Shown here: positions 46,255 to 57,039 of the stretch, piece by piece
Numbering within the stretch: the first letter of the stretch is position 1
How the letters are laid out: the number at the start of each line of letters is the position of its first letter
DNA from: Halichondria panicea
Taxonomy: Eukaryota; Porifera; Demospongiae; Suberitida; Halichondriidae
Reading direction: 5' to 3'
Length of the DNA: 64,000 bases
Assembly: GCF_963675165.1 (NCBI RefSeq)
Contig: NC_087390.1
Span: 1,507,501-1,571,500 of the forward strand
The notes under the pieces: generated by a model
What the model was told of the DNA's origin: nothing
Seen by the model: only the letters and a program-made list of their open reading frames with translations
The model's database searches: none
Translations under genes and position numbers: made by a program

Positions 46255-49200
46255 TTATACAACTACTATGTCTGGTAATTGATGTTTGAGCTCTCTTTCT
46301 GATTTTTCTCTTTCTGATGTAGGAGGTTGGCGCAGTAGGTACTTGCAGAATGAGGGAGCATACTGAGCCAGGTAAGAAAAGAGGAGGTAGGGCTGCTTGG
46401 AGATCCACACCTGCATTAAGAACATGTTCACATCCATGCACCGGCAATAAGACGTGCTACAGAAATAAATATAGGCTAGCTACAGTAGACTCTCGTTAAT
46501 CCGGTCACCCTTGGGACCATGCAGCTTGGCCGGAATAGCGAGGTGGCTGTAGCTCAGAAAATAGCCGCGGCTTAAAAATGACCTTATCTCGAATCTAATT
46601 ACTACTTTTGCGGTTCTTGTCTCGAGGCTCTAGTTAAGTGTAATCCAATTTTATTTGCTAAACCACACCCTAAACGTCATATCCGGCCGTAATATAAAAT
46701 TACATGCATTGAAAACCTTGTTTGGGACAGCCAGCACTGGCCGGTAAACGGAATAGCGAGTGGCCGTACTTCAGGGTGAGTTTTGTGCAGTAAACATATA
46801 GCTAGCATTCCGTGCCAAGCCAAATGGCCGGTATATCGAGGTGGCCGTACTTCAGAGAGCCGGAATAGCGAGAGTCTACTGTATATGGCTATATGAATTT
46901 ACTTGTTGACATATTATATATCGATACTCAAAATTGTATAATAGTGAGCTGGTGTGTTCATTACCTCATTGAGTTGGTTGGACGCAGCAATCAGAGTGAG
47001 CTCCACACATCTGAATGCATGCGATATAAGAGTATACATAACACCAGAGATATTCAGTGCACAAATAGGCCATTATTAAAATACATTGCTGTCAAAATTA
47101 TTACTGAACTAGACCATTTCGCAACACATTATAATTCTGAAGGCCTTGAGAGCACTTGACAGGGGAATAACTGCATTGAGCTGACCTTTGGACTCTCATC
47201 CCGCCCTCAATGAGAGAGTGCTTCTTCTTGCTGGTGGATCCATCAGACAGGAGAGCATTCTCTGCCACAGCTGTCCTCACTGGCCCCGGACACACGTTAG
47301 TTATATGGACGTTCTTACCCATAACCTGTAGCGAGCAAAGAGATTCTTTAAGTGACAATACTGTCATGCAGGATAAGCCCCTAATTAATCATATCGGATG
47401 TCTAAAGACACAAATGTTACAGTAATGATGCTGTACAAAACATATCACAAATCCGATACATCTGCCCACTCTGATTAATAGTGTCTGTTGCTTCACTGAA
47501 ATGTCACAGTACATTGAATGCATATCAACCTCTACTAAGCAAACCTTGATATCAACAGACAGTCTAAATTAGGACAAACCCATAACAAACGATGATAACA
47601 TGACATGACCACAAAGCCATAAGAGAAAGTACAAACTATTTCATAACATGACATGCTACACACCTCCCAGCGAAGGGAGTCCATCATTCCCATCAGCCCA
47701 AACTTGGCTGTGGTATACGAAGTTCTTCTGTTAGTACCAAACTTCCCCGCAATGGATAAGATATTGATCACATGACCAAAACCAGAGGAGAGCATTCCTA
47801 TAGCATGCAGGCGTGTAGTACACTATCAAAACTTAGATCCCATTTGAGTGTATTTAGCAGGGAACTATGAGCTATAGTACCGGTACTATAGATTTCTCTG
47901 GGCTACAAACTACAACATTGTATATTGTATTGTGATTTACAAGAAGATACACATGTAATAACATAAAAATTATTGTAGCTAGATGCTTTGTCTAGTAATA
48001 TAATAACAGAACTAGAATGAAAGAGAGAAGCTCTAGTTTCTTTTTTTGGCTTTGTTCGAAAGTAGTAGGAGACGCTCGTTTTTTGGGCAGTGTGCTGTGC
48101 TTTTTTGCTGCAAGGCTGCATGGGGGAGGAGCTGGATGTATGGAAGTGCTGGGATTCTAGCTTTGGCTTCTTCCTAAAGTTCCTTTCGCTTTGTTCAAGA
48201 GTAGTATAGGAGCCTCTCGTTTGCTGGGCTTGTTTGCTGCAAATTATAGCTTATAGGTGTCTTCCCTTTCGCTTTGTGAGAGTAGTATGAGCCGCTCGTT
48301 TCTTGGGAAGTGTGCTGGGCTTGTTTGCTGCAAAACTGGGGGAGGAGCTGGATGTTTCCGTTTTGTGGGTGGAGCTAGGACTATAATTTTGTCCATCAAA
48401 CTGAGGTGGAAGAACAGGGTTGACTTGAGTAGAGACCACAGATTTAGTAGAGACACAGAGATGCCAACTTCAGATATTAGTTTTCAAAAGAATAATGATG
48501 CAGTTGCTAGGTTGACTGTTGCTAAGCTAGTGCATTTCTAGTAGCCAATAGGTTTTGGGATCTAAATCAGTTAGAACATGTGCATTCGGTATCTATGGTT
48601 ATAGTGTCCCTCATCCCTCGGGCTAAAGCCCTCGAGCTTTGGGACACTATAACACATAGATACCTCATGCCCATGTTCTAACCATAACGTATGCTTTCAA
48701 TTCATACCTGGTAAGACATCATGGGTCAGTATCCAGGGCGCAAAGAGGTCAACTTCCATGAGACGTCTGTGTGTAGGCTCTTGCATGTCTATAAACAGTG
48801 ACCTAGTAGAGACACCTACAAGTGGAAGGTTTAGTGTACTAAACAACTTTTGACTGTTGCATGTAGTACCTGCATTGTTGATGAGAATGTCTATTCCTCC
48901 AAACAGAGCCTTTGCCTTCTCAGTAGCCTCCCTAGTGGCAGAGGGGTCACTCAGGTCAACTGGTAGGATCCTGAATATGGAGCGAACAAAATTGTTGTTT
49001 ATTGCAATTTCCTGAAATACACTCTTACTTTGCCTGGTTGGGTTTTGCAAGTCCCTTCCTGACCACCTCCAGTTTGTCCTCTGACCTTGCACTGAGAATT
49101 AGTCTAGCACCCAGTCTAGACAACTGGTAGCACAGCTCCTCTCCAACTGAAAGAAAATTAATGTTTGTCATTTAATAAATAGCTGAAGTATTTATGACGG

Positions 49201-49462
49201 TTTAATACCAGTAATATACTTAGATGACTAAATGATACGATTCAGCATGCAATAGTAATATGCACTCCATTATGTCTTTAAGAGCCCTAACTAACTCACT
49301 TCCAGAAGAGGCTCCAGTGACCCACACCACCTTGTTGTCAAAGTAACAGGTGTCTAGTGTTCTGCTGAGGAGTGTGAGATCAGCATCAGCTCTGACAAAC
49401 ACCACCAGCTTGTACAGCAAGTAGAGCAAGGCCAGCACCAGCAGGATCACTAATATGGCCAT
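46255..49462 (-). CDS. DHRS7: DHRS7-type short-chain dehydrogenase/reductase, copy B (intact)
   Basis: Eight exons, all GT-AG and in phase: 49,462-49,300; 49,146-49,029; 48,970-48,870; 48,815-48,708; 47,797-47,664; 47,325-47,186; 47,010-46,965; 46,410-46,255. They total 966 nt, 321 aa. Residues 1-23 are a membrane anchor (MAILVILLVLALLYLLYKLV). TGASSGIG at 49-56 binds NADP(H); NNAG is at 125-128. The catalytic triad is Ser178 (NILSIAG), Tyr191 and Lys195 (YTTAK). VCPGPV and the C-terminal VWISKQPYLL region match DHRS7, an ER-anchored reductase of retinoid and steroid carbonyls. The length agrees with the family (about 330-340). Intron 4 carries an 860-bp insertion with a hairpin; intron 7 carries a pogo-like MITE. 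It lies convergent to Pmp copy 2. The substrate is unknown. Confidence 0.9.
46483..46881. mobile_element. pogo/Tigger-like MITE, TA target (duplicate copy)
   Basis: Same element and same site as 28,803-29,199, with termini CAGTAGACTCTCG and CGAGAGTCTACTG. It was inserted before the A/B duplication. Confidence 0.85.
47833..48690. mobile_element. Composite insertion in SDR-B intron 4
   Basis: Copies A and C read CAAAACTTATGCC here. In copy B about 860 bp separate CAAAACTTA from TGCTTTCAATT. The insert contains an inverted copy of 11,100-11,360, a related GAGCGGCTC/TTTGCTGCAA tandem-like stretch (48,060-48,350) and the hairpin 48,570-48,683. Confidence 0.7.
48570..48683. repeat. Hairpin with CCCTCGGGC centre
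   Basis: GTTAGAACATG and GGTATCTATGGTTATAGTGT pair with ACACTATAACACATAGATACC and CATGTTCTAAC around CCTCGGGCTAAAGCCCTCGAG. It resembles the foldbacks at 2,156 and 5,098 in plan, but no TATA follows. Confidence 0.8.
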
Positions 49463-49764
49463 GCAGGAAAGCTTGTTTGTCTAACGATTCCACTGACTTG
49501 GAAGATATCATTATGATCCTTCTTAGAGGAAGAGGGCGTGGCTGATCTTACCGTATTTTGCCTATAAATTCTGCAAGGCTTGGTAAATCATCTATGCTAG
49601 CCCCTTCTTCTATAATACCTATAATTATGGCTAATGCCAAGAGTGTATGCACACAACCTGAGCTCTGCAGCAAATTCTCACTACTATTATATCTATATAA
49701 TCATACATGCACATGTAGCTACATGCATGTAGTCTGTGTATAAAAATGATTGGCATAATAACTA

Positions 49765-52700
49765 TTATACAACTAGTATGTCTGGTAATTGATGTTTGAG
49801 CTCTCTTTCTGGTTTTTCTCTTTCTGATGTAGGAGGTTGGCGTAGTAGGTACTTGCAGAGTGAGGGAGCATACTGAGCCAGGTAAGGGAGGAGGAGGTAG
49901 GGCTGCTTGGAGATCCATACCTGCATTAAGAACATGTTTACATCCACACAATAAGACGTGCTACAGAAACAATAGAGGCTATAATATAATTATGGCTACA
50001 TGAATTAGTCTACTTGTTGGCCAATTAATAACATACACTGTAAAAAATGATGTGTGGTTTTGACGCAGAGTGCTATTGTGGCAAATGCGCGTTTTTCCTG
50101 ATAGTTGCCACAATAGTCACGCACTCTGCGTCACCATTATTTACAGTGTACTTATAGCAAACATTACCTCATTGAGTTGGTTGGATGCAGCAATCAGAGT
50201 GAGCTCCACACATCTGCGATGTAAGAGTATACATAACACCAGAGATATTCAGAGCATAAATAATATTGATAGAAATTATTACTGAATTAGACCCTTTCAC
50301 AATAATTATGGAACACCAAATCTGCCAAAATTGTTGTTTACTTATAAAATATTCCGAATCCGATACATCTGCCCACTCTGATTAATAGTGTGTTTGTTGC
50401 TTCACTGAAAGACGTCACAATCCATTGAATTGCGTATCACCAGGCCTCTACTATCCTCGTGTATGTTATAAGCAAGCCTTGCAATCAACAGACAGTCTAA
50501 ATTAGGACAAAGCCATAAGCTATTTATGTGAACAACAATTTTGGCGGATTTGCATGGCATTCCATATCACAACACATTATAATTATGAAGGCCTTGAGAA
50601 TAATTATAGTACAGTTCATTTAGTTAGAGAGTAGATTACCACAAATGTGTAGGTAGTTGTACTTAAATGTAAATATCTTTTGATTGGAGCATTTCTAAGA
50701 AATGGTGTTGATACCCGTGTGTAGATGAATGACTGAACTACAACATATCCAAAAATGTTTCCATGGAAACATAAGATGGTGGGTTTGTGGTGATTAATAG
50801 AACAACAGCAAATTGTTATAGTGGGTAATCGGTTAGAGTAATAAAACACTAACCTTAAACAGCTAAGGTCTTAGACTTTTATCACACAATAGTTTAATGG
50901 TTTAGGCATCCTGACCATCCCTTTATGGGTCTTACATATGCTCACAGTGTCTATAATTCATGATTTACCGGTGTTTAGGTACACTTTTGGTTTGAGTAAT
51001 ATCTTCTGAAAATTTTATAGCTTAGCTTTAAAAGTTCTCTGGTAAGTTTACAAATAAATGGGCTACATTTTGATACCAAGAACATCCTTTATGCTTATTC
51101 CATTGTTGAGATATCACTGAAAAACTACATATTCTACTATTTTCTACTGTTTTGATGACATCACAAGTTGCTAACCACAAATTGATGACACTCAAATTAA
51201 CCACGTAAGTGGGCGTACAATAACTGTACGCCCACTTTTAATTACGTTTGTGGTTGATTAAAGCATCATTGGTTTGTGGTTTGCAGCTGCTGATGTCATC
51301 AAAACAGTAGAAAACAGTAAATTATGTAGCTTTTCAGTGTTATCTCAGCAATAGAATAAGCATATAGGATGTTCTTGGTAGCAAAATGTAGCCCGTTTAT
51401 CTGTAAACTTACTACAGTTATTTGAAAGCTAAGCTTTTAATTTTTCAAAAGTTATTACTCTAACCAAAAGTGTACCTGAAAACCAGTAAATCATGAATTA
51501 TAAACACTGTGAACATTTGTAACACCCATAAAGGGATGGCCAGGATACTTAAACCATTGAACAATTATGTGATGAAGTCTAGGACCTTAGCTGTACAAGA
51601 TTACTGTTTTATTACTCTAACCGATTACCCACTATAACAATTTGCTGTTGTTCTATTAATCAGCACAAACCCACCACCTTATGTTTCCATGGAAACATTT
51701 TTGGATATGTTGTAGTTCAGTCATCCATCTACACACGGGTATCAACACCATTTCTTAGAAATGCTCCAATCAAAAGATATTTACATTTAAGTACAACTAC
51801 TCACACATTTGTGGTAATCTACTCTCTAGACTAAATGAACTGTAGCACTTGACATGGGAAAAATGTGTGTATAATATTGAGCTGACCTTTGAACTCTCAT
51901 CCCGCCCTCAATGAGAGGATTCTTTTTTTTGCTGGTGGAGCCATCAGATAAGAGAGCATTCTCTGCCATAGGAGTTCTCACTGGCCCCGGACACACATTA
52001 GTTATATGAACGTTTCTGTCCATAACCTGTAGCGAGCAAAGAGATTCTTTAAGTGACAATACTGTCATGCAGGATAAGCCCCTAAATCATATTGGGTGTG
52101 TAAAGACACAAATGTTACAGTAATGATGCTGCACAAAGCATATTCCGAATCCGATACATCTGCCCACTCTGATTAATAGTGTCTGTTGCTAGACGTCACA
52201 ATCCTTTGAAATGCGTATCAACCTCTATCCTCGTGTACGTGTATAAATTAATTATAAGCAAACCTTGATATCAACAGACAGTCTAAATTAGGACAAACCC
52301 ATAACAAACAATGAAAACATGACATGACCACAAAGCCGTAAGAAAAAGTACAAACTATTTCATGACATGACATGACATGCTATACACACCTCCCAGCGAA
52401 GGGAGTCCATCATTCCCATCAGCCCAAACTTGGCTGTGGTATACGAAGTTCTGCTGTTAGTGCCAAACTTCCCCGCAATGGACAAGATATTGATCACATG
52501 ACCAAAACCAGAGGAGAGCATTCCTATAGCATGCAGGCGTGCAGTACACTATCAAAACTTATGCCTTCAATTCATACCTGGTAAGACATCATGGGTCAGT
52601 ATCCAGGGTGCAAAGAGGTCAACCTCCATGAGACGTCTGTGTGTAGGCTCTTGCATATCAATGAAACTTGATCGGGTAGAAACACCTAAAGTGGAAAGGT

Positions 52701-53413
52701 TAGGGTTAGAACTCAATAGTGTACTAATTTGACCGTTGCATACTGAACCTGCATTGTTGATGAGAATGTCTATTCCTCCAAACAGAGCCTTTGCCTTCTC
52801 AGTAGCCTCCCTAGTGGCAGAGGGGTCACTCAGGTCAACTGGCAGGATCCTGAATATGGAGCAAATAATTGTTTATTGCAATTTCCTGAAATACACTCTT
52901 ACTTTGCCTGGTTGGGTTTTGCAAGTCCCTTCCTGACCACCTCCAGTTTGTCCTCTGACCTTGCACTGAGAATTATTCTAGCACCCAGTCTAGACAACTG
53001 GTAGCACAGCTCCTCTCCAACTGAAAGAAATGTTTGTCATTTTAATATTAAATAGTCGACTGTTAGAAAATAACTAAATGATGGTAAGATTCAACATGCA
53101 ATAGTAATATGCACTCCGTTATGTCTTTAAGAGCCGTATTAAACTCACTTCCAGAAGAGGCTCCAGTGACCCACACCACCTTGTTGTCAAAGTAATGGGG
53201 CTTTAGTGTTTTGAAGAGGAGTGTGAGATCAGCATCAGTTCTTATAACAAACACCACCAGCTTGTACAGCAAGTAGAACAAGGCCGGAACAGGCAGCAAC
53301 AGCAGGATCACAATCACCAGGAGCAACAACAACTTGAGCAACCCACAGACACAAGCTATGACACAAGAGAGCAACCCATAGACACAAGCTATGACACAAG
53401 AGAGCAACCCCAT
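49765..53413 (-). CDS. DHRS7: DHRS7-type short-chain dehydrogenase/reductase, copy C (intact)
   Basis: Eight exons in phase: 53,413-53,149; 53,020-52,903; 52,849-52,749; 52,685-52,578; 52,523-52,390; 52,026-51,887; 50,214-50,169; 49,920-49,765. Total 1,068 nt, 355 aa. TGASSGIG, NNAG, NILSIAG and YTTAK are all present. The N-terminus is 34 residues longer than in copy B: a direct repeat of 33 nt gives GLLSCVIACVY/GLLSCVIACVC before the leucine-rich anchor, so the membrane segment is enlarged or doubled. Intron 6 holds a 1.23-kb foldback element and intron 7 a 113-bp MITE. It lacks the pogo-like MITE of A and B. Enzyme class and ER-anchor role are as for copy B; exon 6 differs most (MDRNVHITN, TPMAENALL), which may change substrate preference (inference). 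Confidence 0.88.
50036..50148. mobile_element. 113-bp MITE, TA target
   Basis: Termini CACTGTAAAAAATGATG and (read inward) CACTGTAAATAATGGTGACG; long arms pair through GACGCAGAGTGC and CTATTGTGGCAA; TA flanks. It shares the CACTGTWAAAAATG terminus with 15,315-16,794. Confidence 0.85.
50612..51842. mobile_element. 1.23-kb foldback element, about 600-bp arms, TA target
   Basis: Left end CAGTTCATTTAGTTAGAGAG and right end CTCTCTAGACTAAATGAACTG. The arms stay complementary to the centre at 51,222 (AAGTGGGCGTACA / TGTACGCCCACTT, 5-base loop). Flanking TA. SDR copies A and B have the empty site (CCTTGAG...GCACTTGACAGG). A solo arm lies at 21,700-21,935. Confidence 0.9.
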
Positions 53414-55002
53414 GCTCCAAACATTCTTGATCTTAGAGGAAGCTGGAAGGCATAGCCTGTTTCATCTAGTTGGGCGCCGCCGCCCTCTACCGTCGTGGTG
53501 ATGCCCCACATCATATCCCCTGACCATGTCTTTTTTTTTTTTTTTGGAAAAAGAGCATGTATACATTGTACATAATAATTTATTGGAAGCAGTTACACTT
53601 GATTAAATTTGAGGGATCAGGCCCTCTTCCTTTGCAAGAGTAAGGCCACTCCAAATGAGACTGTATAGTTTCCCGTCCAACTCGCGCTTCTTGCTTCATT
53701 GATACCGTATAGCGGGTAAGTTTCGTGGGGTAAAAAATTCGTTCAACTCGAGAAACCATAGATACTATAAATTACATTTATAGTATCTATGGAGAAACGG
53801 TAGTTTTCGTGAGTAAAAATTTCGTTTAGTCTCGTGGCTGCACGGCATTCCTACGTTCAGATAACCCTTTCCTTGCCATTCGTGAAATCTGGAACAGGAG
53901 CGTCTTTAGGTCGATCAATTAGTGTGGATCCCGCCTCACCACGCCTCCATGTCATTCTAGATCAGGCTAGCAATTCTAGCTGGGACTCCCAGTTCTAGCT
54001 CCTTTTGTTTAGCGTGTCAGAGACTGGGAGAAGACGATTGGCACTCCCTGGCTCCTTTGGATGTACAGCTGTCCAGATCCCTAGAACATACCCTCCATTC
54101 TGACGAGTTATCAGTGCATAGGGTGCTTACTAGATTCTTGCCAGCCAGTACAGTTCAAGCTACACACAGCACCGCTCAACTATTCTCTACCCCATTATCT
54201 AGCTAAATCTGGTCCAACTAGACAGCAGACACAGCTAGTTAATTCAGTAAAGCCAGGGGTAGCCCTACTTCTACGGTTGTTCAGTACCCACGGTAACAAT
54301 TCCTCTGGGCTGGGCTAACTAGTTGAGCCACGCCTCCCAATTCTCAAGGCTAGGTACATGTCTCTGTCTAGCTGCTTCTTCAGCTTCTTGCTCAGTTTTG
54401 TGGCTTAGAGAAAGGCCAGCTACTCAGGGGGAAGAGTCCAGATGAAAGTCTGGCAGCCAGGTGACGTCCAAACGGTCAGTTATTCTTTCCACCAACTTTT
54501 TAATCTAGTCTAGTCCTGCTTGCACTGCTACTACTACTACTGCTACTCTTCCTACTACTACTACTGCTGCTACTCTTCCTAGCTAGTCAAAGGTTTCTTT
54601 TTTTTTTTACATATGCACAAAGAGACATCAAAGCTTACATCAAAGGACACAGATTTTTAGCCTACTTGACTGATAAGGCCGTTACCTAGACTACAGTTTG
54701 TTTGTCAGGGAGGAGCTCACATACAACTTCATCTAATTCATCATAACGATTCCTTATCCATTGTTGTAATTTCTACAACAGATTGCCAAGGAAAGGGATA
54801 AGCCACGCCTAAGATAAAATTTCGTGGAGGTCAGCCTGCCCACGAAAATAACGAATATTTTACCCCACGAAAAATGGTAGTCATTATGGCCATTATTTCT
54901 CTAATTATCCAATGAAATATTGAAATTACTTTTTTATTGTTCTTTGTTGCCTCCAAGCACATGGTTGGCTGAATTTTTGTGGCTACTTAATTAAATTCAT
55001 TG
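53414..55002. other. Non-coding; CCGTATAGCGGG-type repeat, hairpin, CTA microsatellite
   Basis: No exon could be supported. CCGTATAGCGGGTAAGTTTC at 53,705 and the inverse TTTTACCCCACGAAA near 54,865 may be the two ends of a 1.2-kb repeat. A 37-bp hairpin (CCATAGATACTATAAA and its complement) lies at 53,757-53,793, flanked by AGAAA on each side. (CTA)n runs lie at 54,528-54,575. Poly-T tracts are at 53,529-53,544 and 54,596-54,609. Confidence 0.5.
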
Positions 55003-56710
55003 AATGGATTGAACGTGACTGAGTTAAAAAGGAACAACACAAAAATCTTGCCACATAATTTACTGTCTGAACATTCATTTACCAATATCAAAGCAAAAGC
55101 AACGTTTCAAACAAAAGATATCGTTTTTTCAACTTTCAAAAACTTAATTTCAATATTAAGCCACTGGAAACTAAGCTTACAATATATGCGATACTCTCGC
55201 CGTGTTGAGTTGACCCCCGCACAATCTGAGCAGCTTTTTAGTACTCTACTCAATTGTCTGATACTTAAAGAACTCGATATCCAAAGTGAAATAAAGGGCC
55301 GATTTGAATATTTCTTTACCCACCAACACTTGCAATCACTAACTTTGGATTGTCGTGATAATGCCTGTGAGGTTTTACGTTCTCTCAAAGACAATCGAAT
55401 ACATTCCATTAAAAGCCTTACACTTATATGTAACATTGACTGCTATTTTGATGAAGCTATTGGTGAGTATCTACAGACAGACACATCTCTAGAAGAATTG
55501 AAACTGCATTATAGGGGTTTCAAAAGTAAACTAAGTCATTTAATGCAGGGACTGCAAGCACATATCTAACTAAGCTAACTATTTTACCAGCTACTATTCC
55601 ACTAGGTATTTCACTAAATGATTTTGAACTGGCCCATATGTTTCATAATACAACTCTACAATTCATTACGTTTTGTAAGCAGTTGCTAATGGATCTACTA
55701 CTGCCCTTTGCAGCTCACTTGGAAGTTTGGAGCAAATAGTAAATTGCAAAAAACCACTTGAGATAAGTGTAACAGTTTACACAAGTAAACCACAAGGGAC
55801 AAAGTATAAATTTTGGAACAGAAGATTCAGATCTTTATATGTGGTATATAGTATATACCTTAGTACAGTTTTCAGCATAAACTACTATAGTTGGGTATAA
55901 CCATGCAAAACTAATCCTTATCAAGAGGAGTTAAGTGGTGTACTATGTCATTGTGGCAGAGAATTGGAGACTGGTTCAGCAGCAGGCTGTTTCTCAGTCA
56001 ACAAAAAATAGCTAGACGAACAGGCAGTTATGTCGTAATCAAGCTACTTCTACAGCCCAAACTTAGTACTTATAGATAGAGATTTGGCCAAGTTGTGGTT
56101 TAGCTGTAAACTGTTACACAGTGGTTTTTTTGCATTTTACAGTAATACTATTTTGCCAAAACTTCACGTGAGCTTACGTGAGCTGCAACAAATAGCGTGA
56201 AAAACTACAACAACAAAACATAAAGATCTGGTCTATTCCAAAATTTAAACTTGGTCCCTTAGTATTGTGGTTTACTTATGTAAACTGTTACACTTATCTC
56301 AAGTGGGTTTTTGCAATTTACTATTTTCCCTAAACTTCCTAGTGAGCTGCAAAGGGCAGTACCCGTTTTGGAAGCATTGAGAGAAAACAATACAGTTAAA
56401 CACCTGATACTCCGTCTGTATGTGCCACACTGGTAAATAGATTTTATACCGTACACTGTTACCACTGAAGAGGCTGAAGCTGCTGGTAATGTGTTAGCCA
56501 AGAACAAGACTCTAAAGGTGTTTCACCTCAATGCTGAGATCACCGATCGAGTGCTCTCCAATTGTCAGGGGGCTGTTGGAAAACAAAACACTGAAAGAAT
56601 TCCGCACTTCTAAGAAGACAAAAAAGAACATTGTCACATGTCCCGAGTACGTTGATGTCAGACAAAGAATTGTGTTTGTGACTGACCGGATTGATTATTA
56701 TAATATGTAG
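55003..56710 (+). pseudogene. Leucine-rich-repeat protein, broken
   Basis: Plus-strand coding remains: LRR-like strands LILKELDIQSEIKGRF, HLQSLTLDCRDNACEVLRSL, SLEELKLHYRGFK, then after a frame change near 55,567 LTKLTILPATIPLGI. A transposon at 55,701-56,359 interrupts the frame; it resumes exactly after the element with PVLEALRENNTVKHLILRLY. Further on, LAKNKTLKVFHLNAEI and, one frame over, GLLENKTLKEFRTSKKTKKN end at TAG (56,708). An in-frame TAA is at 56,434. The LRR spacing resembles ribonuclease-inhibitor-like repeats of NLR-type immune receptors, but no NACHT domain is seen, so only 'LRR protein' is claimed. Clearly a pseudogene. Confidence 0.65.
55701..56359. mobile_element. 659-bp foldback/TIR element in the LRR gene, TA target
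   Basis: Inverted ends of about 140 bp: CTGCCCTTTGCAGCTCACTT (left) and AGTGAGCTGCAAAGGGCAG (right), with AGATAAGTGTAACAGTTTAC in both arms. TA flanks at 55,699-55,700 and 56,360-56,361. Removing it with one TA rejoins the LRR reading frame. Confidence 0.85.
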
Positions 56711-57039
56711 TATATAATGACTCTTGTTTAGTAGTCTGGTGTAAGTAATATTGTTGTTATTTGTATACTAAATCTTATAAGTCTTCCCAATCGGTGGCTA
56801 TCTTTCTTATACATGTACAGTATATTTTTGTGTACCATTGGGCAGAGAGTATAAACTCTGTACAATAATTATACACTCCATAATTATTTATGTCTCTAAT
56901 AGCAATTGTTTTTGATCGTTTCGTTGATTTGGTAATTAAAATCTTCTCTTCAAACAACATATTAAATGACACGACTAGATTTCATTTTTATCCTTATACT
57001 TGAAGCATGATCATTTCCAGACAACATAATTATAATAGG

